In this document: one piece after another, positions 36,769 to 46,400 of the stretch
Layout of the letters: every line of letters begins with the position of its first letter
Position numbering within the stretch: the first letter of the stretch is position 1
Assembly: GCA_963697455.1 (NCBI GenBank)
Contig: CAVOOI010000007.1
Coordinates: 186,001-250,000, forward strand
DNA length: 64,000 nt
Source of the DNA: JAFEDN01 sp963697455
Lineage (GTDB): Bacteria; Pseudomonadota; Gammaproteobacteria; Coxiellales; Coxiellaceae
Reading direction: 5' to 3'
Position numbers and translations under genes: made by a program
Notes under the pieces: generated by a model
The model's input: only the letters and a program-made list of their open reading frames with translations
Told to the model about the DNA's origin: nothing
Database searches by the model: none

Positions 36769-37125
36769 ATGCGATTCGATAATAAACTAGGCAATAGCTC
36801 GAAAACCAGGACGACTTTCCCTTTTCAACAGGGCAAGAAGCGGCCGCCCGCTTATCTTGAAACCCTGCATCATTATCCCCCCGGTAATCCACTATTCATG
36901 GCCGTGGATTGGGACAGTCTGCAATGGATTCACCGTTTGCGAGGGCTTTGTCTGCTCTGCAACCGGTGGCCCGGTGATTATGATTTGTCCTGCTGTTTTG
37001 AGCGGGAGGTGTGGGTATTGCACAGGGGCGACAATGCTTTGACGGCAGCCTTGCGATTAGCTCAGGCAATACAGCAAAGCGGTGCGGCGGAAGTAGTCGT
37101 GATTCGATTAGGACAGGGAGAATAG
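36769..37125 (+). CDS. Small unknown island protein
   Basis: 118 residues; AGGTGAG just upstream. A Pro/Arg-rich N-terminus is followed by FMAVDWDSLQWIHRLRGLC and a C-terminal AAEVVVIRLG. Four cysteines in the middle (CLLC...CC) might bind metal. It lies 3 bases before the DUF3987 gene, so they are likely coexpressed. Not recognised. Confidence 0.55.
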   Translation: MRFDNKLGNSSKTRTTFPFQQGKKRPPAYLETLHHYPPGNPLFMAVDWDSLQWIHRLRGLCLLCNRWPGDYDLSCCFEREVWVLHRGDNALTAALRLAQAIQQSGAAEVVVIRLGQGE

Positions 37126-37128
37126 GGT

Positions 37129-38637
37129 ATGACCACTAACAATATTATTTCTTTCCCCAGCTTACGCCAACCGGAAGCTTGGGATGCGCCCATTTTATTT
37201 GATGATTGGGAGACGCCGGAAATCCGTGCACAGTGGTTGCCCGGTGTTATCGGTGAGTTTGCCGCCGCATTAGCGCAGGCCACGGAAACACCGGAAGCCC
37301 TGAGCGTCATGACGATCATGGGCGTGTTATCCGCCGTTTTAATGCAGCAAGTGGTCATTTCCCCCAAAGACCATTGGCTGGAACCCATTAATATTTACAC
37401 GCTCATTGCCTTACCACCCGCGAATCATAAATCCTTCGTGCTAAAAAGTTGTCTGCAACCGGTGCTGGATTGGGAAAAAGATCAGGCGCAGCGTTTGCAG
37501 TCGGAGATTAAACGCCTGCGTTCCGAGCGCAAAAGTCAGGAGAAGCGCATTGACATGTTACGGGTAAAAGCGGCCAAAGCTAAAAGCCAATTGGAATATT
37601 TGCAACTCACCGCAGAAGTCACGCAACAGGAAATGGAACTGACCGAAATCCCCGTCGCGCCCCAATTATTTATCAATGACGTGACGCCGGAATCGCTGGC
37701 GAATACCCTGCACGAACAGGGCGGACGGTTAGGTATTTTTTCCGATGAAGGCGGTATTTTGGAAACCTTAGCGGGATTATACAGTCAGGGATCAGCCAAT
37801 ATTGATGTCTTGCTGAAAGGCATTGACGGCGGCAGCGTGCGCGTACGCCGCAAGGATCGCAGTTTTTCGCTGAATCCTTTTTTAACCATTGTACTGGCGG
37901 TGCAGCCTGCCGTGGTGCGTCATCTCGCCGAGAAAAAAGCGTATTCCGGCAATGGCGCGTTAGAACGATTTTTGTATGTGCTGCCGAGTAGTCGGCTCGG
38001 CTACCGCTCACATACGATGCCGCCCGTGTCTGACACTTTACAGCAGGCTTACCATGATCGCCTCACGCATTTATTACAGAGGTTTGTGTTGCCGGAAAAC
38101 ACATTGCCAATCACTAACCGAACTGTATTAACCCTGAGTGGGGCGGCTCAATCTGCCTGGCGCGACTATCAAGCCGAAATAGAAATCCAGTTGCGCCCGG
38201 CAGGTCAATTTGAGCGTTGTCAGGGTTGGGCGGGCAAGATGTCGGGCTTTGCGTTACGACTGGCGGGATTGTTGCATGTCGCCGAATATGGCGCAATGCC
38301 GCTGGTTATTTCTGAACGCACGATGCAAAACGCTTTAGCGATGGCTCAGGCTTTAGGCGCTCATGCGCTGGCGGCGTTTGATTTAATGGGCGTAGATGAA
38401 GCCACGGAAGACGCCCGGTTTATTTTCCGCTGGATAAAAATAGTAACACAGTGCACGTTTACCCAATCGGAATTGACGGTGGCCTGTCGTCATAAATCAT
38501 GGTCGAGCGAACGGCTAGCGCGTGCCTTGCGGGTTTTGCATGAACGCCATTTGATCAGCCAGCCCGTCATGCAGCCTGGTCGGTTTAAACCGACCAAAGT
38601 CTATTTCATTCACCCCCATCTGGTGAACCCGCAATGA
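37129..38637 (+). CDS. DUF3987/YfjI-type replication protein
   Basis: 502 residues. Matches the DUF3987 family found on phages, plasmids and islands: P-loop-like ALPPANHKSFVL (~90), a coiled-coil insert rich in Arg/Lys/Glu (~115-170), Walker B-like GRLGIFSDEGG (~205), and a C-terminal winged helix (CRHKSWSSERLARALRVLHE). The classic Gly-Lys-Ser is replaced by NHKS. Thought to act in initiation of island or plasmid replication. A 57-bp perfect palindrome follows 45 bases downstream. Confidence 0.8.
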   Translation: MTTNNIISFPSLRQPEAWDAPILFDDWETPEIRAQWLPGVIGEFAAALAQATETPEALSVMTIMGVLSAVLMQQVVISPKDHWLEPINIYTLIALPPANHKSFVLKSCLQPVLDWEKDQAQRLQSEIKRLRSERKSQEKRIDMLRVKAAKAKSQLEYLQLTAEVTQQEMELTEIPVAPQLFINDVTPESLANTLHEQGGRLGIFSDEGGILETLAGLYSQGSANIDVLLKGIDGGSVRVRRKDRSFSLNPFLTIVLAVQPAVVRHLAEKKAYSGNGALERFLYVLPSSRLGYRSHTMPPVSDTLQQAYHDRLTHLLQRFVLPENTLPITNRTVLTLSGAAQSAWRDYQAEIEIQLRPAGQFERCQGWAGKMSGFALRLAGLLHVAEYGAMPLVISERTMQNALAMAQALGAHALAAFDLMGVDEATEDARFIFRWIKIVTQCTFTQSELTVACRHKSWSSERLARALRVLHERHLISQPVMQPGRFKPTKVYFIHPHLVNPQ

Positions 38638-38681
38638 TTAATAAAAAAACAAAAAACCGCGTTTTCACCTCATACCCCCAT

Positions 38682-38738
38682 CGGAAACCGGAAATTATGG
38701 AAACTTACTCAGTAAGTTTCCATAATTTCCGGTTTCCG
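38682..38738. repeat. 57-bp perfect palindrome
   Basis: Arms 38682-38709 (starting CGGAAACCGGAAATTATGG) and 38711-38738 are exact reverse complements around a single C. An outer, imperfect pair CCGCGTTTT/AAAAACGCGG at 38657 and 38754 extends it. It lies just after the DUF3987 gene. It could be a terminator, but the length without a loop suggests an origin or processing site. Confidence 0.85.
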
Positions 38739-38929
38739 GGAGGGGATAGAGTTAAAAACGCGGAAAAATGTCTATATCCTGAGCAAAGACAGGATGACAC
38801 TGGCCCAATCCCAAGCCAGGCAGTTCCCGCGCGCAGCATTGTCTTAGGAGACAAGAGCGGTAACGCGCATCCACCCCGGCGGCCCAAAGTATGCACGCAG
38901 TCTGCCATCCTGTTGGCCAGTCAATATTT

Positions 38930-39093
38930 TTTTGTAACACCGTTGAGATTTTTTCACACCGCCCGCGCCCCGCTGTGCCTGACTCGCGAATACGCTCGTA
39001 CAGACACAGCGGGGCGGGATTAAGCAGAGGAGGACGCACCCATGACCACGCACCCGTTTAACGCACCAGAAATTTTGCAACAAATTCGCCGTC
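38930..39093. repeat. Direct repeat copy 1 flanking the nested recombinase segment
   Basis: About 165 bases shared with 42443-42604. They include TTTTGTAACAC, a long hairpin (38967-39015, GCCCCGCTGTG/CACAGCGGGGC arms with inner CTG/CAG pairing), a ribosome binding site and the first 15 or so codons of the 39042 gene. The two copies bracket the recombinase, BrnTA and an 84-residue protein. Confidence 0.75.
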
Positions 39094-39308
39094 GGCAAGC
39101 CGTGAAACGCCGCCGCCAGTTCCAAGCCTCACGTTTAACCCGTGTCCGCGCCGAGCTGGTTGCCTTACGTCAGGCAGGAGGCAGCTATCGAGAATTGACG
39201 CACTGGTTGCGCCAGACTCATCGGATCAAAGTCACGCATACGTCGGTTATGCGCTATTTAGCGCAATTGCCGGAATGTCAGGAGATCAAAGATGCCGAGC
39301 TTCCGTAA
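39042..39308 (+). CDS. Small basic HTH-like protein
   Basis: 88 residues, strongly basic at the N-terminus (RRRQAVKRRRQFQASRLTRV), followed by a helix-turn-helix-like region (RQAGGSYRELTHWLRQ, then THTSVMRYLA). Likely DNA-binding, as in small regulators paired with recombinases. It overlaps the recombinase gene by 17 bases. Its beginning is duplicated at 42555-42604. Confidence 0.6.
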   Translation: MTTHPFNAPEILQQIRRRQAVKRRRQFQASRLTRVRAELVALRQAGGSYRELTHWLRQTHRIKVTHTSVMRYLAQLPECQEIKDAELP

Positions 39309-40182
39309 TGCTAAAAAACAGGCCGAACATGCTGTGCAGAAAAAACTGGCGCTCAATCATGCACGCCATACGCACCGCGATGATCAAAAAATTCATAGCC
39401 TCGGCACGGCGCGCAATTATGCGCAAGCACTGACACGGCTCACGCACTGGCTGCAACAAAACCGGTTAAAAGATTTAAACCGGCTAGATCAAACTACCGC
39501 GCTGACTTATCTGGAATGGCGCAGCCAAAGCGTGAGTCAAAAAACACTGGATCAGGAACGTCAGGCCATCCAGTTGCATTTAGGGCTTAAACTGCCAGTC
39601 ATCACCTCTGAACTGAGTGATACGTTAAAAAGCCGCGCCTATACGCCGGAACAGGTGGATTTCATTGTGAGCGGTCAAGCTGAAAAATACCGATTAGCAA
39701 CAAGACTGGCTTATGCCGCTGGATTGCGCGCGCATGAACTGCTGACGTTGAAGCCCGCCGCTGAACGCCCGGCGAGTACGCATCGCACCTGGTCATCACA
39801 ATGTTTTATGGGTCGTGAGGGTCAGCGTTATACCGTGGTGGGCAAAGGCGGACTGATTCGTGAAGTGTTGATTCCCGCCCATTTAGCGCAACAATTAGAG
39901 TTAAAGCGGTTGGCAAATCCAGTACTTAGACCCGATCGCGATATTCATTATCACCAGCATTATGACATCGGCGGCGGCAAAGCGTGGTCAAACAGTTTTT
40001 CCGCCGCCAGCCAACGACAATTGGGCTGGTCGCACGGTGCGCATGGATTACGACACAGTTACGCGCAAGAACGGATGGCGGAATGTCAACGCCGGGGATT
40101 GACTTACGAGAAGGCGTTAGGATTGGTGAGTCAGACATTAGGGCATTTTCGCCCGGACATTACGGAGGTCTATTTACGATGA
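39292..40182 (+). CDS. Tyrosine recombinase of the nested segment
   Basis: 296 residues. N-terminal SAM-like helices (TARNYAQALTRLTHWLQQ), catalytic AAGLRAHELL (~143), HGLRHSYAQ (~247), LGHFRPDITEVYL with the final Tyr (~295). All core residues are present. It differs from the P4-type integrase at 34160 and resembles the recombinase at 51178 in the HGxRHAYAQ box. It sits between two ~165-bp direct repeats, which may be its substrates. Start overlaps the upstream gene. Confidence 0.85.
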   Translation: MPSFRNAKKQAEHAVQKKLALNHARHTHRDDQKIHSLGTARNYAQALTRLTHWLQQNRLKDLNRLDQTTALTYLEWRSQSVSQKTLDQERQAIQLHLGLKLPVITSELSDTLKSRAYTPEQVDFIVSGQAEKYRLATRLAYAAGLRAHELLTLKPAAERPASTHRTWSSQCFMGREGQRYTVVGKGGLIREVLIPAHLAQQLELKRLANPVLRPDRDIHYHQHYDIGGGKAWSNSFSAASQRQLGWSHGAHGLRHSYAQERMAECQRRGLTYEKALGLVSQTLGHFRPDITEVYLR

Positions 40183-40601
40183 GTATATTTTTTTGGATTC
40201 TGGGTATTTTAGCCACAGCGGGTTTAACTTTTGTGGTGGCGTATTTTATGATCGCCGATAAACTGTGTGTTGAATTAACCAATCAACAGAAGCTATTGGA
40301 AGACGATCGTCAAAACTTTAAGAAAAGTTATGACGATGCGCAACAATGGTATTCGCAAGCGTTGAAGAGCGCTCAAGAGAAAACAACAGAACTCAATAGA
40401 AAAGAAAAGCAATTACAGGAACTCAAAGTGCAATTAGACATGCAAATAACCCAAAACAATCAGGATAAGGAAAGATTAATAGAAAATTATCACCTGCATT
40501 TGCAGAACTTTAAAGCCTCTATTAAAAGATTAGAGTCTCAACTTGAAAACGCCCGGCAACGTTCAAAAAGATTTGCAAAACAGGCTAAAAATCAGGTATA
40601 A
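40179..40601 (+). CDS. Membrane-anchored coiled-coil protein
   Basis: 140 residues, ATG overlapping the recombinase stop (ATGA). One N-terminal membrane helix (FFWILGILATAGLTFVVAYF), then about 100 residues of charged coiled coil (QEKTTELNRKEKQLQELKVQ and on). Resembles small inner-membrane RmuC- or TolA-like scaffolds only in layout; no family call. Translationally coupled to the recombinase. Confidence 0.6.
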   Translation: MSIFFWILGILATAGLTFVVAYFMIADKLCVELTNQQKLLEDDRQNFKKSYDDAQQWYSQALKSAQEKTTELNRKEKQLQELKVQLDMQITQNNQDKERLIENYHLHLQNFKASIKRLESQLENARQRSKRFAKQAKNQV

Positions 40602-41282
40602 TACGCGCATGTATGGAATTGACGCTCCTTATCGCGTTTCGTGCCGTCACTGAGTACGATAAAAATAATCCAGTGTGTTTCTTTCGGGAAATGGCATCAT
40701 CCACCGTCGCAAGAAAAAGGATGTGCTTTTTTATGAGAGTAAAAAAGAAAAAGTGAAGATTGATTTTTTTAAACATAAAACCTAAAAAAATTAATCATTG
40801 GCGCGATCAGTCCGAGCCACGATCTACACTTCAAAAATCAGATCAAACGGGGCGAATCGGTGGTACTCAATCCGCCGCGCAATTAAAAATTTAATGGTTT
40901 AAATGTTTTTAATTGTGGGAATTTCTAACGGGAATTTTGATTTTTTTAGCCCTCGCCGGGCAGCAGGGTTTGGCAGCGGGCTGCCAAACCTGCGACCAGG
41001 GTAATGGTCGCCGTCGAGCAGTCAATGACAAGCCCTTCGGGTGTCCACTTCAGTTTTGATCTGCTAAAGTCCGGTAGCCGGTTGACGTTCGTCACTTTGT
41101 CGCACTGACATTCTAATTGCTCTCACCGAGCGCAGATCAAAACCGAAGCGGCCATCATTGACTGCTCGATGGCGACGGAGTGAACCTTAATCTTGATGCA
41201 AAAGATATTGTTTGAGAGAACACGTACTCATTCGAATTGATTTAAATAGAACACTTTGAGGTGGTGCTGATGTTAAAGCATA
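40602..41282. other. Gene-free stretch with strong inverted repeats
   Basis: No convincing gene; short decayed coding traces around 40615-40790. A hairpin GTTTGGCAGC/GCTGCCAAAC lies at about 40965-40989. A larger inverted pair spans 41009-41066 and 41129-41174: GTCGAGCAGTCAATGA against TCATTGACTGCTCGAT, and TTTTGATCTGC against GCAGATCAAAA. This could be a structured RNA, a mobile-element end or a transfer/recombination site. Confidence 0.5.
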
Positions 41283-41519
41283 TCAACGGTGTTGATGCTG
41301 ATCAAGCTTGTCGGCCACCCAGAGTTTAATCAAAGACTGACGAGTGACACCCAAACGGTGAGCTTCTTTATCCAATGACTCAATCATCCATTGAGGGAAA
41401 TCCACATTGACTCGTTTGGCTTGCAGCCCAGGACGGTGTGCTTTATCGAGATCAAGCGAGGCGGTAATGTCTTCGCCTTCATCAAATTTTTTATCAAAGT
41501 CAGATGTTTTTATATTCAT
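41283..41519 (-). CDS. brnA: BrnA antitoxin
   Basis: 78 residues. The N-terminal segment (SDFDKKFDEGEDITASLDL) wraps the toxin; the ribbon-helix-helix (RVNVDFPQWMIESLDKEAHR, then LGVTRQSLIKLWVADKL) binds DNA. It follows brnT with a 20-base overlap. A truncated copy is at 25116-25328. Confidence 0.85.
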   Translation of the reverse strand: MNIKTSDFDKKFDEGEDITASLDLDKAHRPGLQAKRVNVDFPQWMIESLDKEAHRLGVTRQSLIKLWVADKLDQHQHR

Positions 41520-41769
41520 ATAGTGTTACCTCTTCTTCTCGTGAGCGCCTCACTGAAATTATTCGAATATTGGAACTTCGATAAGTCACCACAGCCGACC
41601 AATGCTTACCATTGATTTTTCCGATGACCAAACAGCGTGGTTCACCCATGACTTTGGCAGGGATTTCCAAGCGCTCAGAATCTTCCCACAAAGCTTGCGC
41701 TTCGTCGAAATCAATACCATGCTTGGCTTTATTAGCCACACTTTTGTTTAAATCATACTCAAAGCTCAT
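41500..41769 (-). CDS. brnT: BrnT ribonuclease toxin
   Basis: 89 residues from the ATG at 41769. Pattern FEYDLNKSVANKAKHGIDF, then GKHWSAVVTYRSSNIRIISV, RRSREEE matches BrnT of the RelE fold, which cleaves mRNA and is held by BrnA. The key basic and aromatic residues are all present. The toxin gene is first, as usual for this family. Confidence 0.85.
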   Translation of the reverse strand: MSFEYDLNKSVANKAKHGIDFDEAQALWEDSERLEIPAKVMGEPRCLVIGKINGKHWSAVVTYRSSNIRIISVRRSREEEVTLYEYKNI

Positions 41770-42048
41770 AACGATAATATGACACAAAAGGTATAAATAG
41801 GGAATACTTTATATACCATAATAGCAATAAAAACCATAGAATGCTTATTCGGTAGAGCTTCTCATGAGAGTACGATGGGGACATTGCAGCGTATAAAAAC
41901 TTCTGCTAAGGTAGCAATTAAGGGGAAGTCTCCGCCCTTACCTTGGGTTTCTCAGGCGCAAGGCAGAGACTTCGTCGAAGCGTCCCGGCGCAGTGCTTGC
42001 AACACCGCAACCAGGACTAACCAAACCAACTAACTCAAGGAGTTGATT

Positions 42049-42303
42049 GTGGCTAAAAGTATTGTATCTGAAAATTCATCGTTCGTCCTACCTTCGCATC
42101 GAGGTTTAACGCCTCTAGAAATCATTGAAGACTGTTTAGAGAAAACACAACTGTTGTCCGCCTTGGGCATTGGTCATTATGAACGCATTGAGCAGGCGCA
42201 ATACCTGCAACTGTTGTCGATGTTGGATGATTGGAACGCTGTCGCACAACACCAACTTAAAACGGTGATAGCGACCTACATCGAACCTGAGCAGCCGCTA
42301 TAA
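42049..42303 (+). CDS. 84-residue unknown protein
   Basis: GTG at 42049 is preferred to a TTG at 42043 because AAGGAG ends at 42042. The chain (PLEIIEDCLEKTQLLSALGI and on) is helical and acidic at the end. It resembles short regulatory or antitoxin-like proteins in length only. The upstream 41788-42048 region holds no gene but has a short GC-rich segment at 41985-42010. Confidence 0.5.
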   Translation: MAKSIVSENSSFVLPSHRGLTPLEIIEDCLEKTQLLSALGIGHYERIEQAQYLQLLSMLDDWNAVAQHQLKTVIATYIEPEQPL

Positions 42304-42442
42304 AAAAATAATCCTGAGCACACTGAGTGAGATGATTGTCATCATTCAGTGCTGCTCAGGATTTCTTCCATTTTTCCTACCCCTCAGCATTTGTAAGCAC
42401 CATCAAATCTCAGAGCGGTTCCCCATAAACTATAACTACATA

Positions 42443-42604
42443 TTTTGTAACACAGTCGAGATTTTTTAGCATCGTCTCCGCCCCGCTGTGCCTGACGCGC
42501 AAAAATGCGCGCGCAGACACAGCGGGGCTGGTTTTTTAAGAGAAGGGTGCACCCATGACCACGCACCAGTTTAACGCACCGAAAATTTTGCAACCGATAC
42601 GCTG
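42443..42604. repeat. Direct repeat copy 2, with hairpin and truncated gene start
   Basis: Matches 38930-39093. The hairpin at 42480-42528 keeps the GCCCCGCTGTG/CACAGCGGGGC arms with a changed but still paired inner part (CTG, CGCGC/GCGCG, CAG). The downstream start (ATGACCACGCACCAGTTTAA) matches the 39042 gene for about 15 codons and then diverges, so no intact protein is made. Remaining DNA up to 42893 contains no gene and probably carries the secB-operon promoter. Confidence 0.75.
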
Positions 42605-42893
42605 CCAGAACATAATTAAGCGTGTGTGCTTATCATTGACCAATGATCGGGAATGGGAATACTGCGCATTTTTTACCATTCTAAAGGATCAGTGTTTCAC
42701 TACTATGATTTAAGTAAATCTTAAGGATTTTCTGATTGCATTATAGCTTTAGTAATTATACTCTTGGCTCGCAGTGATTAAGCAAGAAGTTGATCTGATA
42801 TCATGGAAATGTGCTGTTAGTTAGATGATCATGTTAGCTTCCCGTCCCACTAATCCCTCAAAATAGAAGCAATAAATTACAAGGAGTATTTTT

Positions 42894-43445
42894 ATGTCCG
42901 CATCTCATCCCAATCCATCGCACAATCCAGAACTCAACCAAGAACAGGCTGCTGTTTCTCCTCTAGGTGTGCAACTGGAAATCCAACGGCTTTATGTGAA
43001 ACAACAATCCGCTCAGACGCCGAATGCGCCGGATATTTTTCAACAAGAGGGTAAACCAGAAACACTGGTGGAGATGAAAATCGACCATCGGGAATTAGCG
43101 GATTCGCGCTTTGAAGTAACACTGGCTTTTCATATTACAATGAAATTGCAGCAACAAACGGCGCTGCGCTGCGAGGTACAACAGGCGGGTATTTTTCGCA
43201 TCAGTGATTGTCCCGCTGACCAACGCCGGGCTTTGCTGGAAGGCTATTGTCCTGGTATTCTGCATCCATACGCGCGTAAAGTGATTGCCGATTTAGTCTG
43301 GAACGCAGGCTTTTTGCCGATTACCTTGCCGCCGATTGACTTTGAGCAGGCGCGTCGACAACGCGAGAAAAACACATCTACTTTATCAACGATTCAAGCA
43401 GAAACAGAGGCTGATCAATCTTCAGCTTTTAGCCCAGTTCATTAA
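42894..43445 (+). CDS. secB: Accessory SecB-family chaperone
   Basis: 183 residues against ~155 for E. coli SecB. The core is clear: LEIQRLYVKQQSAQTPNAPD, IFQQEG, CEVQQAGIF, YCPGILHPYARKVIADLVWN, LPPIDFEQ. SecB keeps exported proteins unfolded for SecA and also serves as chaperone for some toxin-antitoxin pairs. Lying on an island and directly upstream of a transmembrane kinase with a large extracytoplasmic domain, it may be a dedicated chaperone. The tail (STLSTIQAETEADQSS) is extended. AAGGAG precedes the start. Confidence 0.85.
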   Translation: MSASHPNPSHNPELNQEQAAVSPLGVQLEIQRLYVKQQSAQTPNAPDIFQQEGKPETLVEMKIDHRELADSRFEVTLAFHITMKLQQQTALRCEVQQAGIFRISDCPADQRRALLEGYCPGILHPYARKVIADLVWNAGFLPITLPPIDFEQARRQREKNTSTLSTIQAETEADQSSAFSPVH

Positions 43446-43477
43446 TTTGTCATTTTAATTATGCAAGGAAGTTAACC

Positions 43478-46400
43478 ATGAAATCATTCGTACAATCTAA
43501 TTTATCTGCTCTTAATTCCACCCATTCATTATCGACATTAAGCAATGCCACGGGTGGATTATCCGTGCTACTGGCGACAAAAGGCTGGCGTGATCTTAGC
43601 CCTGAGATTTACGCCGCCGAGTCGGCGGATCAAGCTAAAGAGCAGCGCTTGAGAGGCGCATTGCAAAGTTATGAATTACAACCGGATAAGCGTCGTGGTT
43701 GGGAACTGCTGAAACTGTTGCGCGGGGCTGAAACGGATTTGCAGGACAACTATATTTACGCTAAAAAACAGCAAATGCTTTATCAAGCCCAAGCGGAACA
43801 AGAGGCGAAAAGCGGGGGTGGCATTATCTCTGATTGGACACGGTGGCTCTGGCACGGCATGCAGGATTTTATGGGTTCAAGCAACGAAGCATTAGTGGAA
43901 AAATATGCTCGACTGGCAGCTAAGTGTCAGCGTCAACAAGCTGAATTGTCTAGGTGGACGATAGCTTTACGGCAAGAGTTACTTGTTGATTCAACACCGT
44001 CAACCGAAGAAATCATAGCTATAGATACCCCAACAGCCAAAGCCGCTCAACGACGGCTGTTACAGCAATCCGGCAGTTTGGTCACGGTAAAAAATCCGAT
44101 TCCTAATCAACGGATTAAGGTTAATCAAATGTATTCCTATTCCTTAAACGACGTTTTTTCAGGAGAGTATACTGTTTTGGGAGCGGTCGAAACTGGACAA
44201 TCGAGTCTGCCGGGTTGGTTGAGTCTACAATATCAGTTGTTGGGTAGCTATCCCGTAGGGTGTACTTGGGTAACAGTATCGGGAACCACCGCCTTTGTGG
44301 CGGATGGGAATGCATTGTTGATCCTGGACGTGAGTACACCGAGCAATCCGCAGTTGTTGGGTAGGTATGCGGGTGCAGGGTCAGGGAGTGCTTACGGCGT
44401 AGCAATATCGGGAACCACCGCCTTTGTGGCGTATGGGGACTCAGGCTTGTTGGTCCTGGATGTGAGTACGCCTAGTAATCCGCGGTTGTTGGGTAGCTAT
44501 CCTGCAGGGTCGGGCTCATGGTCTAACAGTGTAGCGGTATCAGGAACCATCGCCTTTGTGACGGAGAGTAGTGGCCTGTTGATCCTGAATGTGAGTATAC
44601 CGAGCAATCCGCGGTTGTTGAGTAACTATCCCTCAGGGTCTCAGTTCGTAGCGGTATCGGGAACCACCGCCTTTCTGGCGGACTATAGTGGCCTGTTGAT
44701 CCTGGATGTGAGTACGCCGAGCAATCCGCGGTTGTTAGGTAGCTATCCCACAGGGTCATTAGGGTCGGCTAAAGGTGTAGTGGTATCAGGAACCACCGCC
44801 TTTGTGGCGGATTATACTGGAGGACTATTGATTCTGGATGTGAGTACACTGAGCAATCCGCAGTTGTTGGGTAGCTATCCCGCAGGATCATCAGGGGCGG
44901 CTAACAGTGTAGCGGTATCGGGAACCACGGCCTTTGTGGCGAATAATAATGCAGTGTTGATCCTGGATGTAAGTACGCCGAGCAATCCGCGGTTGTTGGG
45001 TAGCTATGCATGTAGCTTTGCGGGGTCAGGGATTGCTTACGGTGTAGCGGTATTGGGAACCACCGCCTTTGTGGCGGATTTTAATGCAGGCCTGTTGATC
45101 CTGGAGCTGAGTCAAGGCCAATTAACGGGTATTCCTCCGAATAACTTTTTGTGGCAAAGTGTATCCCTGACGATTAATGCACGCAATTTTACAACCACTT
45201 TAGCCAGTACAACCTTTACCCTAACTATCGCTCTAAACTCTATCGCAATTATAGCCGGTGCGGTAGTGGGTAGTGTCGCTGGTGTAGCGCTTTTAGCAGG
45301 GCTGGGTTTCTGGATTCGGCGTAGACGTCTAGCGACTATTGAGTCTATTAATTTAGATAATTCTGACGATAATGGATCAATTAAACCATCGCCTCCACTT
45401 CCTGATAGTATTTCAAATTTATTGCCCGACGAGCAGAAAAAACCCCAGAAATTAGAAGCTGACACGATAGTGCCCACAATTTTAGAAACAGACATTGTAC
45501 CAACAACGAGCACACATATTTCAACCACTCCATTACCCCATTCGAAAACTCTCCCTGAAGAAAAATCAGAAACCTCTGAACCTCAGGAATCCAAGATGGC
45601 ATCGAAACCTCGTCCGAATTCTCCTTCACAACAGATAGATGATTCCGGCGAGATAAAAATATCGATTAAAGCCTCTTTTGCCGACCTGGAGATTGACTAT
45701 GATCATAAACTCGGCGAGGGCGCATATGGAACAGTATACAAAGGAGTCTATAAATATAATCCGGTGGCGATTAAAGAATTACATACGAAGCAGTTGAGTA
45801 CGGCTGCGCAGAAGGAACTCAAACTGGAAGCCGGAATTATGGCAACGATGCGCTCAGATAATCTGGTAGAATTGCGTGGTGTTTGTCTGGAGGCTCCCCA
45901 TTATTGTCTGGTGATGGAGCTGATGCCGAAAGGTTCTTTATATGGGGTACTCAAAAATAATCCGGAATTGCCTTTAGCCGTCAAGTACCGAATCGCACTG
46001 GATGTGGTAAGTGGATTGGCGCAGCTGCATGATATGGATATTCTTCATCGGGATTTAAAGAGCTTAAATGTGCTGCTGGATGAACGTTTCCGGGCCAAAA
46101 TCGGTGACTTTGGCCTGTCGAAAGTCAAGTCCGAGATTGGCAATATGAGTACTGCCAAAGGGGCCAAGGGCACGCTAGGCTGGATGGCGCCTGAACTGAT
46201 GGACGATCCTCCACCGCCGGCAACGACAATGGCGGATATTTACGCCTGTGGCATGATCTTCTGGGAGCTGGTGGTCAAACCTTATCGCACCCCATTCCAG
46301 GGATTGGCGCTGCAGGCTTTGATGATAGCGAAGATTTCGCGGGGAATTAATCAGGAAACTATTCCTAAAGATTGCCCAGCGGCGTTTACACAACTGATGC

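Noticed and set aside
38634..39023. Possible 129-residue protein over the 57-bp palindrome
   Set aside because: The frame only crosses the palindrome and repeat; composition is not protein-like and there is no ribosome site.
43478..43700. A cleavable signal peptide on the receptor-like kinase
   Set aside because: The N-terminus is polar and helical without a hydrophobic core; the only clear membrane helix is at about residues 588-612.
44230..45110. Regular direct repeats resembling a CRISPR-like or satellite array
   Set aside because: The repeats keep one reading frame and encode LVIVD propeller blades; they are coding, with no unique spacers.
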